Below the pieces are notes generated by a model. That model saw nothing but the letters and a program-made list of their open reading frames with translations. It was not told the origin of the DNA and did not search any database. From positions 1 through 47,230 of the forward strand of contig NZ_LMPG01000003.1 of NCBI RefSeq assembly GCF_001423765.1: DNA of 47,230 nucleotides, written 5' to 3'. Both the position numbers and the translations under genes were made by a program. Source of the DNA: Sphingomonas sp. Leaf343 (GTDB lineage: Bacteria > Pseudomonadota > Alphaproteobacteria > Sphingomonadales > Sphingomonadaceae). Positions 16,485 to 24,792 of this stretch are shown in pieces (position 1 is the stretch's first letter; each line of letters opens with the position of its first letter).

Positions 16485-16515
16485 GTGAGCTTTGGGGTGG
16501 CGAGCCTGTGGATAA
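16485..16515 (+). other. Inverted iteron and DnaA box at the far side of the origin
   Basis: GTGAGCTTTGGGGT (16485-16498) is an iteron in the opposite orientation to the main array. Directly after it TGTGGATAA (16507-16515) is a perfect DnaA box. Together with the AT-rich DNA to the left they complete the origin of replication. Confidence 0.8.
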
Positions 16516-16853
16516 CCACCGTCAGAATAGGCAAATGGAATCGGCCTAATGGCCGATGCACTATTCGTCTGGTGCCAGCTGCGCTGTCACCAGAGCGGCG
16601 CAAACGCCGCGTGCTTAGCGGAAAAAGAAGAAAGGCAAGCTGGCGACCAGATACTACGCCAGAGCCGACCAAGAGCGCCATGAGGGCAGGGAAGAGGGCT
16701 TTGCCACGATCCGCACCCTTGCAGCACCGAACCTCGCTGTTGGTGCTTAAATCAGCTCCTTCGCGATCGGTTTCGTAGATCGTCAATCCGATCACCAGCT
16801 CCGTCACCTTCGGAAGGTGAGGCGCTACCCCAAAACTCACCTTTCGCACATCG
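16516..16853. other. Gene-free stretch between origin and traG, with distal iteron palindrome
   Basis: I see no convincing gene; open frames on both strands lack start signals and family resemblance. At 16814-16843 AAGGTGAG and CTCACCTT enclose an iteron (16827-16840). This repeats the module at the repA stop (15255-15282) in the opposite orientation. Confidence 0.55.
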
Positions 16854-18404
16854 TCACGCAGGATCGAACAGGCCAGTGAACTCGCGTTGATCGTAGTAGC
16901 GGATTTTCTCGACCGCGAGCGGGTTTTCGCCCTGGCGGAGCAGCAGAAGCTGATCGGGCCGCATTCGCATGATTTCGTCCGGTGTGGCGAGCCGGCGAGC
17001 GGAGACGTGCCCGCTGACACTCTCCGAGGGACCAGCGCGGTTTTCGCCCCAGCCGGTGCCGCGCGACGTGCTGACGGTATCATATTCGATCGTGGTGTCG
17101 CCGATCGTGCGCGAGAGCATGTCGGCGGTGGCATGATCGTTGACCCCGAACGTCTGGATCACGCCGGCGTTGGACATGAAGGTGCCGGCGCGCTCGCCAT
17201 AGGTGGCCTTAAGCTGGTGCATGTCCTGGAGGATCGGCCAGAGCTGGAGGCCATAGCCCGCCATCAGGCCCATCGCGCGTTCAACCGGTTCGAGACGGCC
17301 GAGCGCGGCGAACTCGTCCAGCAGGAACAGCACGGGCCGGGCAGGACGGGCGGTGGACCGCGCCATGTCGGTGACGGCCTGGCTCACCAGCAGCCGCAGC
17401 CAGCGCGCATAGGTGTCGAGCCGATCGGGCGGCAGGCACAGGAACACGGTGGCGGTCGTGTCCTTCAGCCCCGCGAAGGTGAAATCCGACGCGGCGGTGC
17501 TGGCGACGATGCGAGGGCTGTCGAGAAAGTGGGTATGGCGCTGTGCCGAGGACAGCACGCCAGCGGCTTCGCGATCGGACTTGCCGAGCTGGCGGTTGGC
17601 CGCGCGCGCTATCAGGCCACCGGCCCCGGCGCTGTCCTGCATATCGGCCAGCAACGCGGCGAAGCCAGCAGGGGCGAGCGTCAGCTTGTCGCGTATCGTT
17701 GCCAGCACGCGGCGATCGGCGGGTTCGTGGACGACGGTGTGCAGAATCAGCCCGGCGATCAGCGCCTTGGCTTCCTCGTTCCAGTGCGCTTCGCCCGATT
17801 GTCCCGGCGCGTCATGCACCAGCGCGTCGGCGAGGGTGTTGGCATCTTCCGCGAGATCGAGGCTGGCGGGATCGAGCCGGTCGAGCGGATTGTAGCGGGC
17901 AGGCGGCTGACCCGACACGCCGAACGGATCGAGGCACCAGACCTTGCCCTTGGCGGCACGCGCACGGGCGGTGACGCGAGCGTTCTCGCCCTTGGGGTCG
18001 ATGCAGATCACCGAGCGATCGAGCAGCAGCAGGTTGGGGATAATCGTACCGACACCCTTACCTGAGCGGGTGGGTGCCATCGTCAGCAAATGCGCCGCGC
18101 CGTCGTAGTGCAGCAGCTTCCCCGACCTCGCCGAGCGGCCGATCAGAAGATCCCCGTTCGCTTCCAGCTTCCGCACGTCAGCACGGTCGCCAAAACGGGC
18201 GGAGCCGAGCAGATCATTGCGCTGGTTGGCGGCACGCCGGTTGAAGCGCCACGCCAGGAACAGGATCGCGCCGGCCAGCAGGAACGGAATGTCGGTCGCT
18301 ATCTCGCCATAACCGAAGATGCTCTTGAGCCAGGCATTGCTCGCCATCAGCACCACAAAGGCGACGAAGACGGCGAGAAGCGGGCTGATCCGTCGCCTGG
18401 GCAT
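16854..18404 (-). CDS. traG: VirD4/TraG-type coupling protein
   Basis: This 516-aa DNA-transfer ATPase hands the relaxase-bound strand to a type IV secretion channel. Two N-terminal membrane segments lie at about residues 8-24 and 38-53. Walker A APTRSGKGVG is at residues 110-119. Walker B VLFLLDEFAALG follows, then the conserved GLQLWPILQDMHQLK. At 516 aa it is shorter than Ti-plasmid TraG (about 640-660), mostly at the C-terminal side. Its ATG overlaps the upstream small gene's stop (TGATG), so it closes a four-gene coupled operon. No VirB genes are present, so it must dock to a helper plasmid's channel. Confidence 0.92.
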   Translation of the reverse strand: MPRRRISPLLAVFVAFVVLMASNAWLKSIFGYGEIATDIPFLLAGAILFLAWRFNRRAANQRNDLLGSARFGDRADVRKLEANGDLLIGRSARSGKLLHYDGAAHLLTMAPTRSGKGVGTIIPNLLLLDRSVICIDPKGENARVTARARAAKGKVWCLDPFGVSGQPPARYNPLDRLDPASLDLAEDANTLADALVHDAPGQSGEAHWNEEAKALIAGLILHTVVHEPADRRVLATIRDKLTLAPAGFAALLADMQDSAGAGGLIARAANRQLGKSDREAAGVLSSAQRHTHFLDSPRIVASTAASDFTFAGLKDTTATVFLCLPPDRLDTYARWLRLLVSQAVTDMARSTARPARPVLFLLDEFAALGRLEPVERAMGLMAGYGLQLWPILQDMHQLKATYGERAGTFMSNAGVIQTFGVNDHATADMLSRTIGDTTIEYDTVSTSRGTGWGENRAGPSESVSGHVSARRLATPDEIMRMRPDQLLLLRQGENPLAVEKIRYYDQREFTGLFDPA

Positions 18405-18685
18405 CAGTGCGCCGCCATCGGCGTGATCGGCAGAGACCGATCGGCGTCGGGATGATCGAGCAGCCGAAGCAGGATTTGCGAGACGAGGGGAGGGGGTACA
18501 CCCTCATCCAGCATCATTGTGAAAAACGCATCGTCGTTAGGCGTCGGGATCATGTCCTCGATGACCAGGTTGGCGCGCGAGTCCGCCATGTCCTCATGCC
18601 ACATCGCGATTTCCGCCGGCGTGCCGCGCACGAAATTCATCGCGCGGACTTGGGCACGGATCGTCTCGATATCGAAATCGCTCAT
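18404..18685 (-). CDS. Small protein between traD and traG, possibly VbhA-like
   Basis: This 93-aa acidic protein is linked to traD by ATGA and to traG by TGATG. The first half, MSDFDIETIRAQVRAMNFVR, GTPAEIAMWHEDMADSRANL and VIEDMIPTPNDDAF, is helical with a pattern loosely like antitoxin VbhA proteins, which block Fic toxins. I see no conserved Fic-inhibitory motif of the (S/T)xxxE(G/N) type, and no Fic gene is present. It may instead be a mobilization accessory factor. The frame is open upstream to 18742, but ATG 18685 gives the coupled start. Confidence 0.6.
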   Translation of the reverse strand: MSDFDIETIRAQVRAMNFVRGTPAEIAMWHEDMADSRANLVIEDMIPTPNDDAFFTMMLDEGVPPPLVSQILLRLLDHPDADRSLPITPMAAH

Positions 18686-18906
18686 TGCGCTTCGCTCCCT
18701 TCCGCTTCCGCGTCGAACGCCCGCTTGCCGCGCCGCTTCCATAGCGCCAGCACGTCGCCAGCATCGTCGCCGCGACCACGCCCGGCGAGATCGAGCAGCG
18801 CGCCGTAGAGCGTGGCGCGATCGTCGTCGGTCAGCTCGACCAGCCCGGCTTTCTGGACCAGCCCGCCCAGTTCAATCAGATGGCGTGTTCGTTCGCGACG
18901 TTGCAC
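18682..18906 (-). CDS. traD: TraD-like mobilization accessory protein
   Basis: This 74-aa protein contains RRERTRHLIELGGLVQKAGL and DDRATLYGALLDLAGR, the hallmark of Ti-plasmid TraD, a small relaxosome-side protein encoded beside traC, traG and oriT. The start is a GTG at 18906 preceded by AGGGG seven bases upstream. The longer open frame to 19206 overlaps traC out of frame and is not protein-like. It begins 13 bp after traC and overlaps the next gene by ATGA. Confidence 0.82.
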   Translation of the reverse strand: MQRRERTRHLIELGGLVQKAGLVELTDDDRATLYGALLDLAGRGRGDDAGDVLALWKRRGKRAFDAEAEGSEAQ

Positions 18907-18919
18907 GACCCAGCCCCTG

Positions 18920-19249
18920 CTATCCGTTCGCCGTTCCGCCGCTTCCGCCCGCAGCGTCGCCGCCTGGTTCAGTCGCAGTGCCCGATCCGTCGATTGCAGC
19001 AGCGCCGCCACCTTTGCGCCCACGTCGTTGAAAGAAGGCCGCGCCCTTCGCGCGCCATGCCTCCTTCGCGCCCGCATCCTTTGATCCGATCGCATCGAGC
19101 AGCACCCCGGCGAGGGTTTCCGGATCAAGCGCATCGGCCCCGGTCGCAACGACGAGCTGGCCAAGCTGTTCGACCCGCTTTGCCTTGAGCGCGCGGGCCT
19201 TGTCACCCAGTGCCTTCAGCTCGGCATCGTAATCGCGAACCTTCCGCAT
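18920..19249 (-). CDS. traC: TraC-like mobilization accessory protein
   Basis: This 109-aa protein has a charged coiled N-terminal half (DYDAELKALGDKARALKAKR) followed by VEQLGQLVVATGADALDPET and LAGVLLDAI, resembling Ti-type TraC. A low-complexity Gly/Ala tail starts at about residue 75. It is the first gene of the leftward traC-traD-small-traG operon and faces traA across the oriT-like region. TraC proteins help relaxosome assembly at oriT; that role is inferred here from family and position. Confidence 0.78.
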   Translation of the reverse strand: MRKVRDYDAELKALGDKARALKAKRVEQLGQLVVATGADALDPETLAGVLLDAIGSKDAGAKEAWRAKGAAFFQRRGRKGGGAAAIDGSGTATEPGGDAAGGSGGTANG

Positions 19250-19252
19250 CGC

Positions 19253-19423
19253 CTTTACCCTTCCGCGTATCGCTCATCAACATCTTAGCGCGCCGAGCAT
19301 ATGGGTAAAGCCAGAACGAGCAGAACGCAGCACCAAGTCAATCAGGAGGAGCGAAGCGGAGGATGAGTGCGCGCTTATACGTCGTTGCCGACGTGCGCTC
19401 AGAAGTGCAATAAGCAGGGCGTC
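19253..19423. other. oriT: Origin of transfer (oriT) candidate between traC and traA
   Basis: This divergent intergenic region has two inverted repeats. CTTTACCC (19253-19260) pairs with GGGTAAAG (19303-19310). ACGTCG/CGACGT (19379-19394) lies inside a longer imperfect repeat, GAGTGCGC to GCGCTC. The string GTGCGCGCTTATACGTCG resembles nick regions of MOBQ plasmids (RSF1010 AAGTGCGCCC; Ti-type, as I recall, GGGCGCAATTATACGTCG). Its place between traC and the TraA relaxase is where Ti-type oriTs lie. Promoters for both operons must also be here. Confidence 0.7.
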
Positions 19424-22396
19424 ATGGCGATCTACCATTTCTCCGCCAAGGTTGTGAGCCGCGCGAACGGATCGAGCGCCGTCGCGAGCGCCGCCTATCG
19501 CTCCGCATCCGAGCTGCACGACGATCGGTTGAACCGGAATCACGACTTCAGCAACAAGGCAGGCGTGATCCACTCCGAAGTGATGTTGCCACAGGGCGCA
19601 CCGGAGCGTTTAAACGACCGCACGACCTTGTGGAACGAGGTGGAGGCAGGCGAGAAACGCAAGGACGCGCAGCTTGCCCGTGAGGTGGAGTTCTCGATTC
19701 CGCGTGAGATGAACGAGAAGCAGGGCGTCCAGCTCGCACGCGATTTCGTGAAGAAGCAGTTTGTCGATCGCGGGATGGTCGCTGATCTGAACGTGCATTG
19801 GGACAAGGCGAAGGACGGCACGCCCAAGCCGCACGCGCATGTCATGCTTGCGATGCGCGACGTGGGGCTGGAGGGGTTCGGGAAGAAGAACCGCGACTGG
19901 AACTCGACCGAGCTTTTGAAGGACTGGCGCGAGGCGTGGAGCGCCCACGTTAATGAGCGCATGGCCGAGCTTGGGCTTGAGGGTCGCATCGACCACCGCA
20001 GTTACGAGGCGCAGGGGATCGGGCTGGAGCCGCAGCACAAGATCGGCCCGGCCGCATCGCGTCGTCCGGAGCAGGGGCTTGAGGCGGAGCGGATCGAGGA
20101 TCACACGCGCATCGCTCGTGAGAACGGCGAGAAGATCATCGCCGATCCCAATGTCGCGCTGGACGCCCTCACGCGGCAGCAGGCCACGTTCACCGTCCGT
20201 GACCTTGCGACGTTCGCGTTCCGGCACAGCGACGGCAAGGAGCAGTTCGACCAGGTGATGGGGGCGGTGCGCGCCAGCCCTGAGCTGGTCGCATTGGGGA
20301 AGGATGGACGCGACCAGGAGCGGTTCACGTCGCGCGACATGATTGCGGTGGAGAACCGGCTTGAGCGTGCCGGCGACGATCTGGCGGGCCGGGGCGAGCA
20401 TGGCGTCGCCGATCGGCATCGTGACGTCGCGATCGGCGCGGCCGAGGGGCGTGGCCTTGTCCTGTCGGGCGAGCAGCGCGACGCCTTCGATCATGTGACC
20501 GGCGACGCGGGGCTGGCGTCCGTCGTCGGCTATGCCGGCAGCGGCAAGTCGGCGATGCTTGGCGTGGCGCGCGAGGCATGGGAGGGGCAGGGTTACACGG
20601 TTCGCGGCGCGGCGTTGTCGGGCATTGCGGCCGAGAACCTTGAGGGCGGATCGGGCATCCAGTCCCGCACCATCGCTAGCCTGGAACACGCATGGGGGCA
20701 GGGCCGCGAGCAGCTAGGCCCCAAGGACGTGCTGGTAGTGGACGAGGCTGGCATGATCGGCTCGCGCCAGATGGAGCGGGTGCTGTCCCAGGCACGCGAT
20801 GCTGGGGCCAAGGTCGTGATGGTCGGCGATCCTGAGCAGTTGCAGGCGATCGAGGCGGGCGCGGCGTTCCGCAGCGTCACCGAGCGGCACGGCGCGGCCG
20901 AGATCACCGAGATACGCCGGCAGCGCGAGGACTGGCAGCGCGACGCCACACGTGCGCTGGCGACCGGGCGCACCGGCGAGGCGATCCACGCCTATGACGG
21001 CAAGGGCACGGTCCACGCGGCCGACACGCGCGAGGCGGCGCGGGGCGCGCTGGTCGATGGTTGGGATCGCGCGCGCCAGACCGAGCCGGGCAAGAGCCGC
21101 ATCATCCTCACCCACACCAACGCCGAGGTGCAGAGCCTCAATGGCGAGGCGCGCGACCGGTTGCGCGCGAGCGGCGACCTTGGCGATGACGTGACGGTGA
21201 AGGCCGAGCGCGGCGAGCGGCAGTTCGCGACCGGCGACCGCATCATGTTCCTTCGCAACGAGCGCGGCATGGGGGTCAAGAACGGCACGCTGGCGACGAT
21301 CGAGCGGGTATCGCCCGAGGGCATGGCGGTGCGCCTCGATGACGGGCGCGGGGTCGCGTTCGACACCAAGGATTATGCCCATGTCGATCACGGCTATGCG
21401 GCGACGTTCCACAAATCCCAAGGCGTGACGGTCGATCGCGCCCATGTCCTCGCCACTCCGGGCATGGACCGCCACAGCGCCTATGTCGGCATGTCGCGGC
21501 ACCGCGACGACGTGCAGCTTCACTATGGCCGCGACGACTTCACCGACCAGCGCCAGCTTGTTCGCGCTCTGTCGCGCGAACGCGGCAAGGACATGGCGGG
21601 CGATTACGCTAAGCCCGAGCAGGATCAGGCGCGGGCGTTCGCCGATCGGCGCGAGATCCGGTTCCCGGAACTCGCACGCCAGATGGTCGAGAAGGTGCGC
21701 GACAAGGCCAAGGGCATGTTTGCCGGTTTCCGGCCAAAGCTGGCTGTCGCGAAAGAGGGGGCGATTAACACTGCCCGCGATCACGGGCAGGGGGGTCCGA
21801 TTAACACCGCCCGTGATCGCAGCCAGGGGGGTCCGATTAACACCACCTTGGACGTCTCTCAGGCCAAGGCGATCGAACGCTATGCACGTGCCGCGGGCGA
21901 TATCGGCCGGATGCGCAACAAGGGTCTGCCCGTGCTGCCGCATCAGGAGAGCGCTTTGCAGAAGGCTGGCGAGAGGCTGGACGCGACCCGTCCCCATGCC
22001 GCGCGCGACCTTGCATCGGCGCTTGCGCGTGATCCGAAGCTTATCGAGCAGGTGTCGGGCGGCAATACAGTTGGCGCGGCACGCGCGATGGCCGACGAGA
22101 AGCGTGTGCGGCTAGACCCGGACGCGCGTGCCGAGCGGTTCGTGGAAGGCTGGCAGAAAATGCAGCAGGCGCGGGCAGGCATGGAGCGGGCCGGCGACAG
22201 TGCCGGTGCCGAGCGGTTGCGCGAGCGGATGGAGAAGGCGGCGGGCGGGCTGCACCGTGACCCGCAGCTCGAATCCGCACTGCGTCGCCATGCACCCGAC
22301 CTGGCGCTGAAGCAGGAAAGCGAGCGGTCGATCGGCGATGCGCTGTCGTCGTCGCTCGATCGTGGGCGCGACCGGGATCGGGGGATGAGCCGGTGA
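19424..22396 (+). CDS. traA: Ti-type TraA relaxase-helicase (MOBQ)
   Basis: This 990-aa two-part enzyme nicks oriT and unwinds the transferred strand. The relaxase domain (about residues 1-220) has Tyr25 in ASAAYRSAS as a likely catalytic residue and the metal-binding histidines in HWDKAKDGTPKPHAHVML. A RecD/TraI-like helicase follows, with Walker A GYAGSGKS at about residue 369, VLVVDEAGM near 437 and late motif DHGYAATFHKSQG. Residues 778-813 are three 12-residue repeats, then a helical tail. ATG 19424 gives the canonical MAIYHFSAKVVSR start; the longer frame reaches back into oriT. About 100 residues shorter than Ti TraA. Confidence 0.94.
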   Translation: MAIYHFSAKVVSRANGSSAVASAAYRSASELHDDRLNRNHDFSNKAGVIHSEVMLPQGAPERLNDRTTLWNEVEAGEKRKDAQLAREVEFSIPREMNEKQGVQLARDFVKKQFVDRGMVADLNVHWDKAKDGTPKPHAHVMLAMRDVGLEGFGKKNRDWNSTELLKDWREAWSAHVNERMAELGLEGRIDHRSYEAQGIGLEPQHKIGPAASRRPEQGLEAERIEDHTRIARENGEKIIADPNVALDALTRQQATFTVRDLATFAFRHSDGKEQFDQVMGAVRASPELVALGKDGRDQERFTSRDMIAVENRLERAGDDLAGRGEHGVADRHRDVAIGAAEGRGLVLSGEQRDAFDHVTGDAGLASVVGYAGSGKSAMLGVAREAWEGQGYTVRGAALSGIAAENLEGGSGIQSRTIASLEHAWGQGREQLGPKDVLVVDEAGMIGSRQMERVLSQARDAGAKVVMVGDPEQLQAIEAGAAFRSVTERHGAAEITEIRRQREDWQRDATRALATGRTGEAIHAYDGKGTVHAADTREAARGALVDGWDRARQTEPGKSRIILTHTNAEVQSLNGEARDRLRASGDLGDDVTVKAERGERQFATGDRIMFLRNERGMGVKNGTLATIERVSPEGMAVRLDDGRGVAFDTKDYAHVDHGYAATFHKSQGVTVDRAHVLATPGMDRHSAYVGMSRHRDDVQLHYGRDDFTDQRQLVRALSRERGKDMAGDYAKPEQDQARAFADRREIRFPELARQMVEKVRDKAKGMFAGFRPKLAVAKEGAINTARDHGQGGPINTARDRSQGGPINTTLDVSQAKAIERYARAAGDIGRMRNKGLPVLPHQESALQKAGERLDATRPHAARDLASALARDPKLIEQVSGGNTVGAARAMADEKRVRLDPDARAERFVEGWQKMQQARAGMERAGDSAGAERLRERMEKAAGGLHRDPQLESALRRHAPDLALKQESERSIGDALSSSLDRGRDRDRGMSR
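21755..21862 (+). repeat. Three 36-bp in-frame repeats inside traA
   Basis: Units at 21755-21790, 21791-21826 and 21827-21862 encode EGAINTARDHGQ, GGPINTARDRSQ and GGPINTTLDVSQ. They sit between the helicase and the C-terminal helical domain, probably as a flexible linker. Unit number could vary between related plasmids by slippage. Confidence 0.85.
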
Positions 22397-22457
22397 CGGT
22401 TCGTGCTTTCGGGTACGATCCGGTTTGTGGTTTCATGCAGTAAAGGGGAAGAAGTGC

Positions 22458-23186
22458 ATGAGTGACGATCACGAACCGGACGCCGCAGCGGAGGCGTTTG
22501 AAGGTGTCCGCGGTGAGCTTGCGCTGTTGCGCCGCGCCGTCGAGCGGCTGTCCGCGGAGCGCGCCGAGGTGCCGGAGATACCCGATTACAGCGAGACGCT
22601 GGGGAAAATGGCGAAGGCGCTCAACGCGACCATGCAAAATGTCGGCGTGCTGGCGAAAACGGCCGAGGACAATGTCGCGCCGCGCTATGTCGCCGACCGG
22701 ATCGTCGCGGCTGGCGGCCATGCCCGCGACGAGGATCGGCGCATGATCGCGACCGCCGGTGAGAAGATGGACAAGGCGACGACCGCTTTGCACGGTATCG
22801 GCGGTTCTGCCCGCCGTGCGGACGAGCAGCGCCGTACCTTGTGGCAGGTCGGTGCGGGAGCGTGCCTGGGCGGGGCGCTGCTATGGACGATCGTGCCGGG
22901 GATCATCGCGCGCGAGCTCCCGGGGAAGTGGCAGGTGCCCGAGTGGATGGCAGCGCGCACGCTTGACCTACCGAAATGGGAAGCCGGGCAGCGCCTCATG
23001 CGAGCTGCTGGGCCGGATGCTTTCGCCAACATCGCGGCAGCCGATCGGATCATCACCGCAAATCGCAAGGCTGTGCAAGCCTGCTACAAGATAGCTGTGA
23101 GGACTAAGAAGACGGTGCGCTGTACCATCGAGATCAGTCGGGATGACGTGGCGGCAAGAAGTGCGATCGTCAGCTCCACGGATTGA
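22458..23186 (+). CDS. DUF6118-type membrane protein next to traA
   Basis: This 242-aa protein starts at ATG 22458 after GGGGAAG. It has an acidic N-terminal third with a coiled-coil look (EGVRGELALLRRAVERLSAE). A helical middle region follows, then one membrane segment at about residues 132-152 (LWQVGAGACLGGALLWTIVP). The C-terminal soluble domain contains Cys residues (ACYKIAVRTKKTVRCTIEIS). Such proteins are a common companion of TraA in sphingomonad and other alphaproteobacterial plasmids. The function is unknown; a membrane link for the relaxosome is a guess from position. It starts about 60 bp after traA, probably in the same transcript. Confidence 0.7.
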   Translation: MSDDHEPDAAAEAFEGVRGELALLRRAVERLSAERAEVPEIPDYSETLGKMAKALNATMQNVGVLAKTAEDNVAPRYVADRIVAAGGHARDEDRRMIATAGEKMDKATTALHGIGGSARRADEQRRTLWQVGAGACLGGALLWTIVPGIIARELPGKWQVPEWMAARTLDLPKWEAGQRLMRAAGPDAFANIAAADRIITANRKAVQACYKIAVRTKKTVRCTIEISRDDVAARSAIVSSTD

Positions 23187-23235
23187 AGTGCCCAAGCGGT
23201 GCAAGCCGATCATTCCACCGGACAGCAGCGATGCG

Positions 23236-23640
23236 CTATGCGGAAGGGGCAAGTGCTTCGATGATCCGGCAGTCGGCGACGGTGTTGCGGCTACAGGAAT
23301 CTATTAGCGCGTCGAGTTCACCAGCAAGCGCGGTGAGGTCTGCAATTTTGCGTCTAATCGCGTCGCGGTGTTGGTTGGCAACGACATCGACGGCGATGCA
23401 GGACTGATCGCGCCGATCGGCAAGCCCCATAAGCTCGCGCACCTGATCGATTGAAAAGCCAAGATCACGCGCGCGACGGATGAAGGACAGGCGGCGTAGA
23501 TGCGCGCCCTCATAGGTCCGATAGTTCCCCGCCGATCGCTCAGGAGCCGGCAGCAAGCCAATCTGCTCATAGTAGCGGATCGTCTCGACTTTCGTGCCGG
23601 TCGCACCAGCCAGTTTTCCGATCGTCAGTTTCTCAGACAC
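23236..23640 (-). CDS. MerR-family metal regulator of the CDF/czc genes
   Basis: This 134-aa MerR protein is counted from GTG 23640, downstream of the operator. The frame continues to an ATG at 23673, but that would place coding sequence across the palindrome. The N-terminal winged HTH (LTIGKLAGATGTKVETIRYYEQIGL) and dimerisation helix are standard. Cysteines near residues 80 (QSCIAV), 112 (IDSCSR) and 120 (VADCRIIEAL) fit a metal-sensing loop of the CadR/ZntR/PbrR kind. It is divergent from the CDF transporter gene, with one shared operator at 23646-23678. Likely inducers are zinc, cadmium, cobalt or lead; sequence does not decide. Confidence 0.85.
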   Translation of the reverse strand: MSEKLTIGKLAGATGTKVETIRYYEQIGLLPAPERSAGNYRTYEGAHLRRLSFIRRARDLGFSIDQVRELMGLADRRDQSCIAVDVVANQHRDAIRRKIADLTALAGELDALIDSCSRNTVADCRIIEALAPSA

Positions 23641-23645
23641 AGCGC

Positions 23646-23678
23646 TTGACCCTCTAGCGACTAGAGGGTGCATATAGG
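23646..23678 (+). promoter_or_regulatory. MerR-type operator-promoter for the CDF gene
   Basis: A -35 box, TTGACC (23646-23651), is followed by an over-long spacer holding the palindrome ACCCTCTAG, CGA, CTAGAGGGT (23649-23669), then CATATAGG (23671-23678) as the -10 area. The 19-21 bp spacing is what MerR activators correct by twisting the DNA. Confidence 0.85.
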
Positions 23679-23709
23679 CTGTCAGATCGATTCTATCGAG
23701 GTGGCGAAT

Positions 23710-24372
23710 ATGGCCTGCACAAGCTGCGCGTCCGACAAGGCGGACACTCTCAACGACCCTAAGTGGCGGCGCGCGCTATGGATTGCGCTCGCCATCAATG
23801 GCGGCATGTTCGTTATCGAGATCGTTGCCGGCATCACGGGTGGATCGAAGGCGCTGCAAGCCGACGCGCTCGACTTTTTTGGGGATACTGCGAACTACGC
23901 AATCAGCCTTGGCGTTGCCGGAATGGCGATAGCCTGGCGCGCACGCGCTGCGATGTTGAAGGGGGCGACGCTTGCTTTGCTAGGCGTCTATGTCTTGTTC
24001 GCGGCGGGATGGGGGGCGCTCCACGAAGCAACGCCCCATGCCGAAATTATGGGCGTGGTCGGCATCGCCGCGTTGATCGCGAACCTTGTAGTCGCGGTCA
24101 TGCTGTACCGCTTTCGAAGCGGTGATGCGAACATGCGGTCAGTGTGGATTTGCTCGCGTAACGACGCGATTGGCAACATCGCCGTCGTACTGGCCGCAGG
24201 CGGAGTGTTCGGCCTCAACAGCGCGTGGCCTGATCTCGCCGTCGCCACCTTGATGGCTGTGTTGGGAATATCGGGCGGTGTTCAGATCATGCGGCAGGCA
24301 CGCGCCGAAATGCGTAGCGAGCCCTCACCCGCCCCCGCTACTTACCAGCAGTCGTTACATGGCAGTCGGTAA
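23710..24372 (+). CDS. CDF-family cation exporter
   Basis: This 220-aa inner-membrane cation diffusion facilitator starts at ATG 23710 (SD GAGGTGG). The N-terminal MACTSCASDK provides a Cys pair. Membrane segments begin WIALAINGGMFVIEIVAGI, and metal site residues lie in DALDFFGDTANYAISL (Asp pair) and SRNDAIGNIAVVLAA (Asn/Asp). It lacks the His-rich loop and most of the cytoplasmic C-terminal domain of CzcD. It exports divalent cations by proton antiport; the exact metal is not determined. The MerR operator lies immediately upstream. Confidence 0.88.
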   Translation: MACTSCASDKADTLNDPKWRRALWIALAINGGMFVIEIVAGITGGSKALQADALDFFGDTANYAISLGVAGMAIAWRARAAMLKGATLALLGVYVLFAAGWGALHEATPHAEIMGVVGIAALIANLVVAVMLYRFRSGDANMRSVWICSRNDAIGNIAVVLAAGGVFGLNSAWPDLAVATLMAVLGISGGVQIMRQARAEMRSEPSPAPATYQQSLHGSR

Positions 24373-24391
24373 GCTGCTAAGGCGCGGGCCG

Positions 24392-24727
24392 ATGCACCGC
24401 CTCTCCGCCCTGTTCCTCAGTTTCATGCTCGTGCTTATGCTCGGGCTTGGATCAGTCGCGCATGCGACCGAAGGCGTGACGTGCGTTGATACCACAGCGG
24501 TCAGCTCCCTCGATCATTGCGACGGCGATGCCGACCAAGTGCCGGCAGACGCCGACAAGGCTTATCCTCACCATCATGGTGGTTGCCACGGCCATCATGT
24601 CGGCGTGCCGATCGCGTCCGATTCAACCGGACCAGCCAGCAGCGTTCGTATGACTGCATCGATGTGGCGCAATGCGCCCAAGGCCCCGGTAGCGTCGGAC
24701 CCAGCCCTACGTCCTCCCCAAGCCTGA
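24392..24727 (+). CDS. Small exported His-rich protein (czcI-like position)
   Basis: This 111-aa protein has a signal peptide ending SVAHA (about residue 25). A short acidic stretch with Cys (LDHCDGDADQ) is followed by a metal-binding-type cluster, YPHHHGGCHGHHVG, at about residues 58-71. It directly precedes czcC, the place where czcI or other periplasmic metal-binding regulators sit in other czc operons. No family was recognised with certainty. It may buffer metal in the periplasm or tune czc expression. Confidence 0.68.
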   Translation: MHRLSALFLSFMLVLMLGLGSVAHATEGVTCVDTTAVSSLDHCDGDADQVPADADKAYPHHHGGCHGHHVGVPIASDSTGPASSVRMTASMWRNAPKAPVASDPALRPPQA

Positions 24728-24792
24728 CCAACGCCTAATTCCGCCGGGAAAGCCCGTGCGGATGCCCAAGGTTCGTCAGGAGTCCGTTACCC

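Noticed and set aside
15255..16843. Iteron array considered as a CRISPR-like repeat
   Set aside because: The spacing is 22 bp with only 8 bp between 14-bp cores, next to repA and a DnaA box; this is a replication origin.
16433..17134. A 233-codon minus-strand frame covering the gap between the origin and traG
   Set aside because: Half of it overlaps traG out of frame and the rest runs through iterons and the DnaA box; no SD or family resemblance.
16887..18065. A 392-codon open frame on the plus strand opposite traG
   Set aside because: It lies entirely antisense to a clear VirD4/TraG gene; its product is Arg/Gly/His-rich without known motifs, as expected of shadows in GC-rich DNA.
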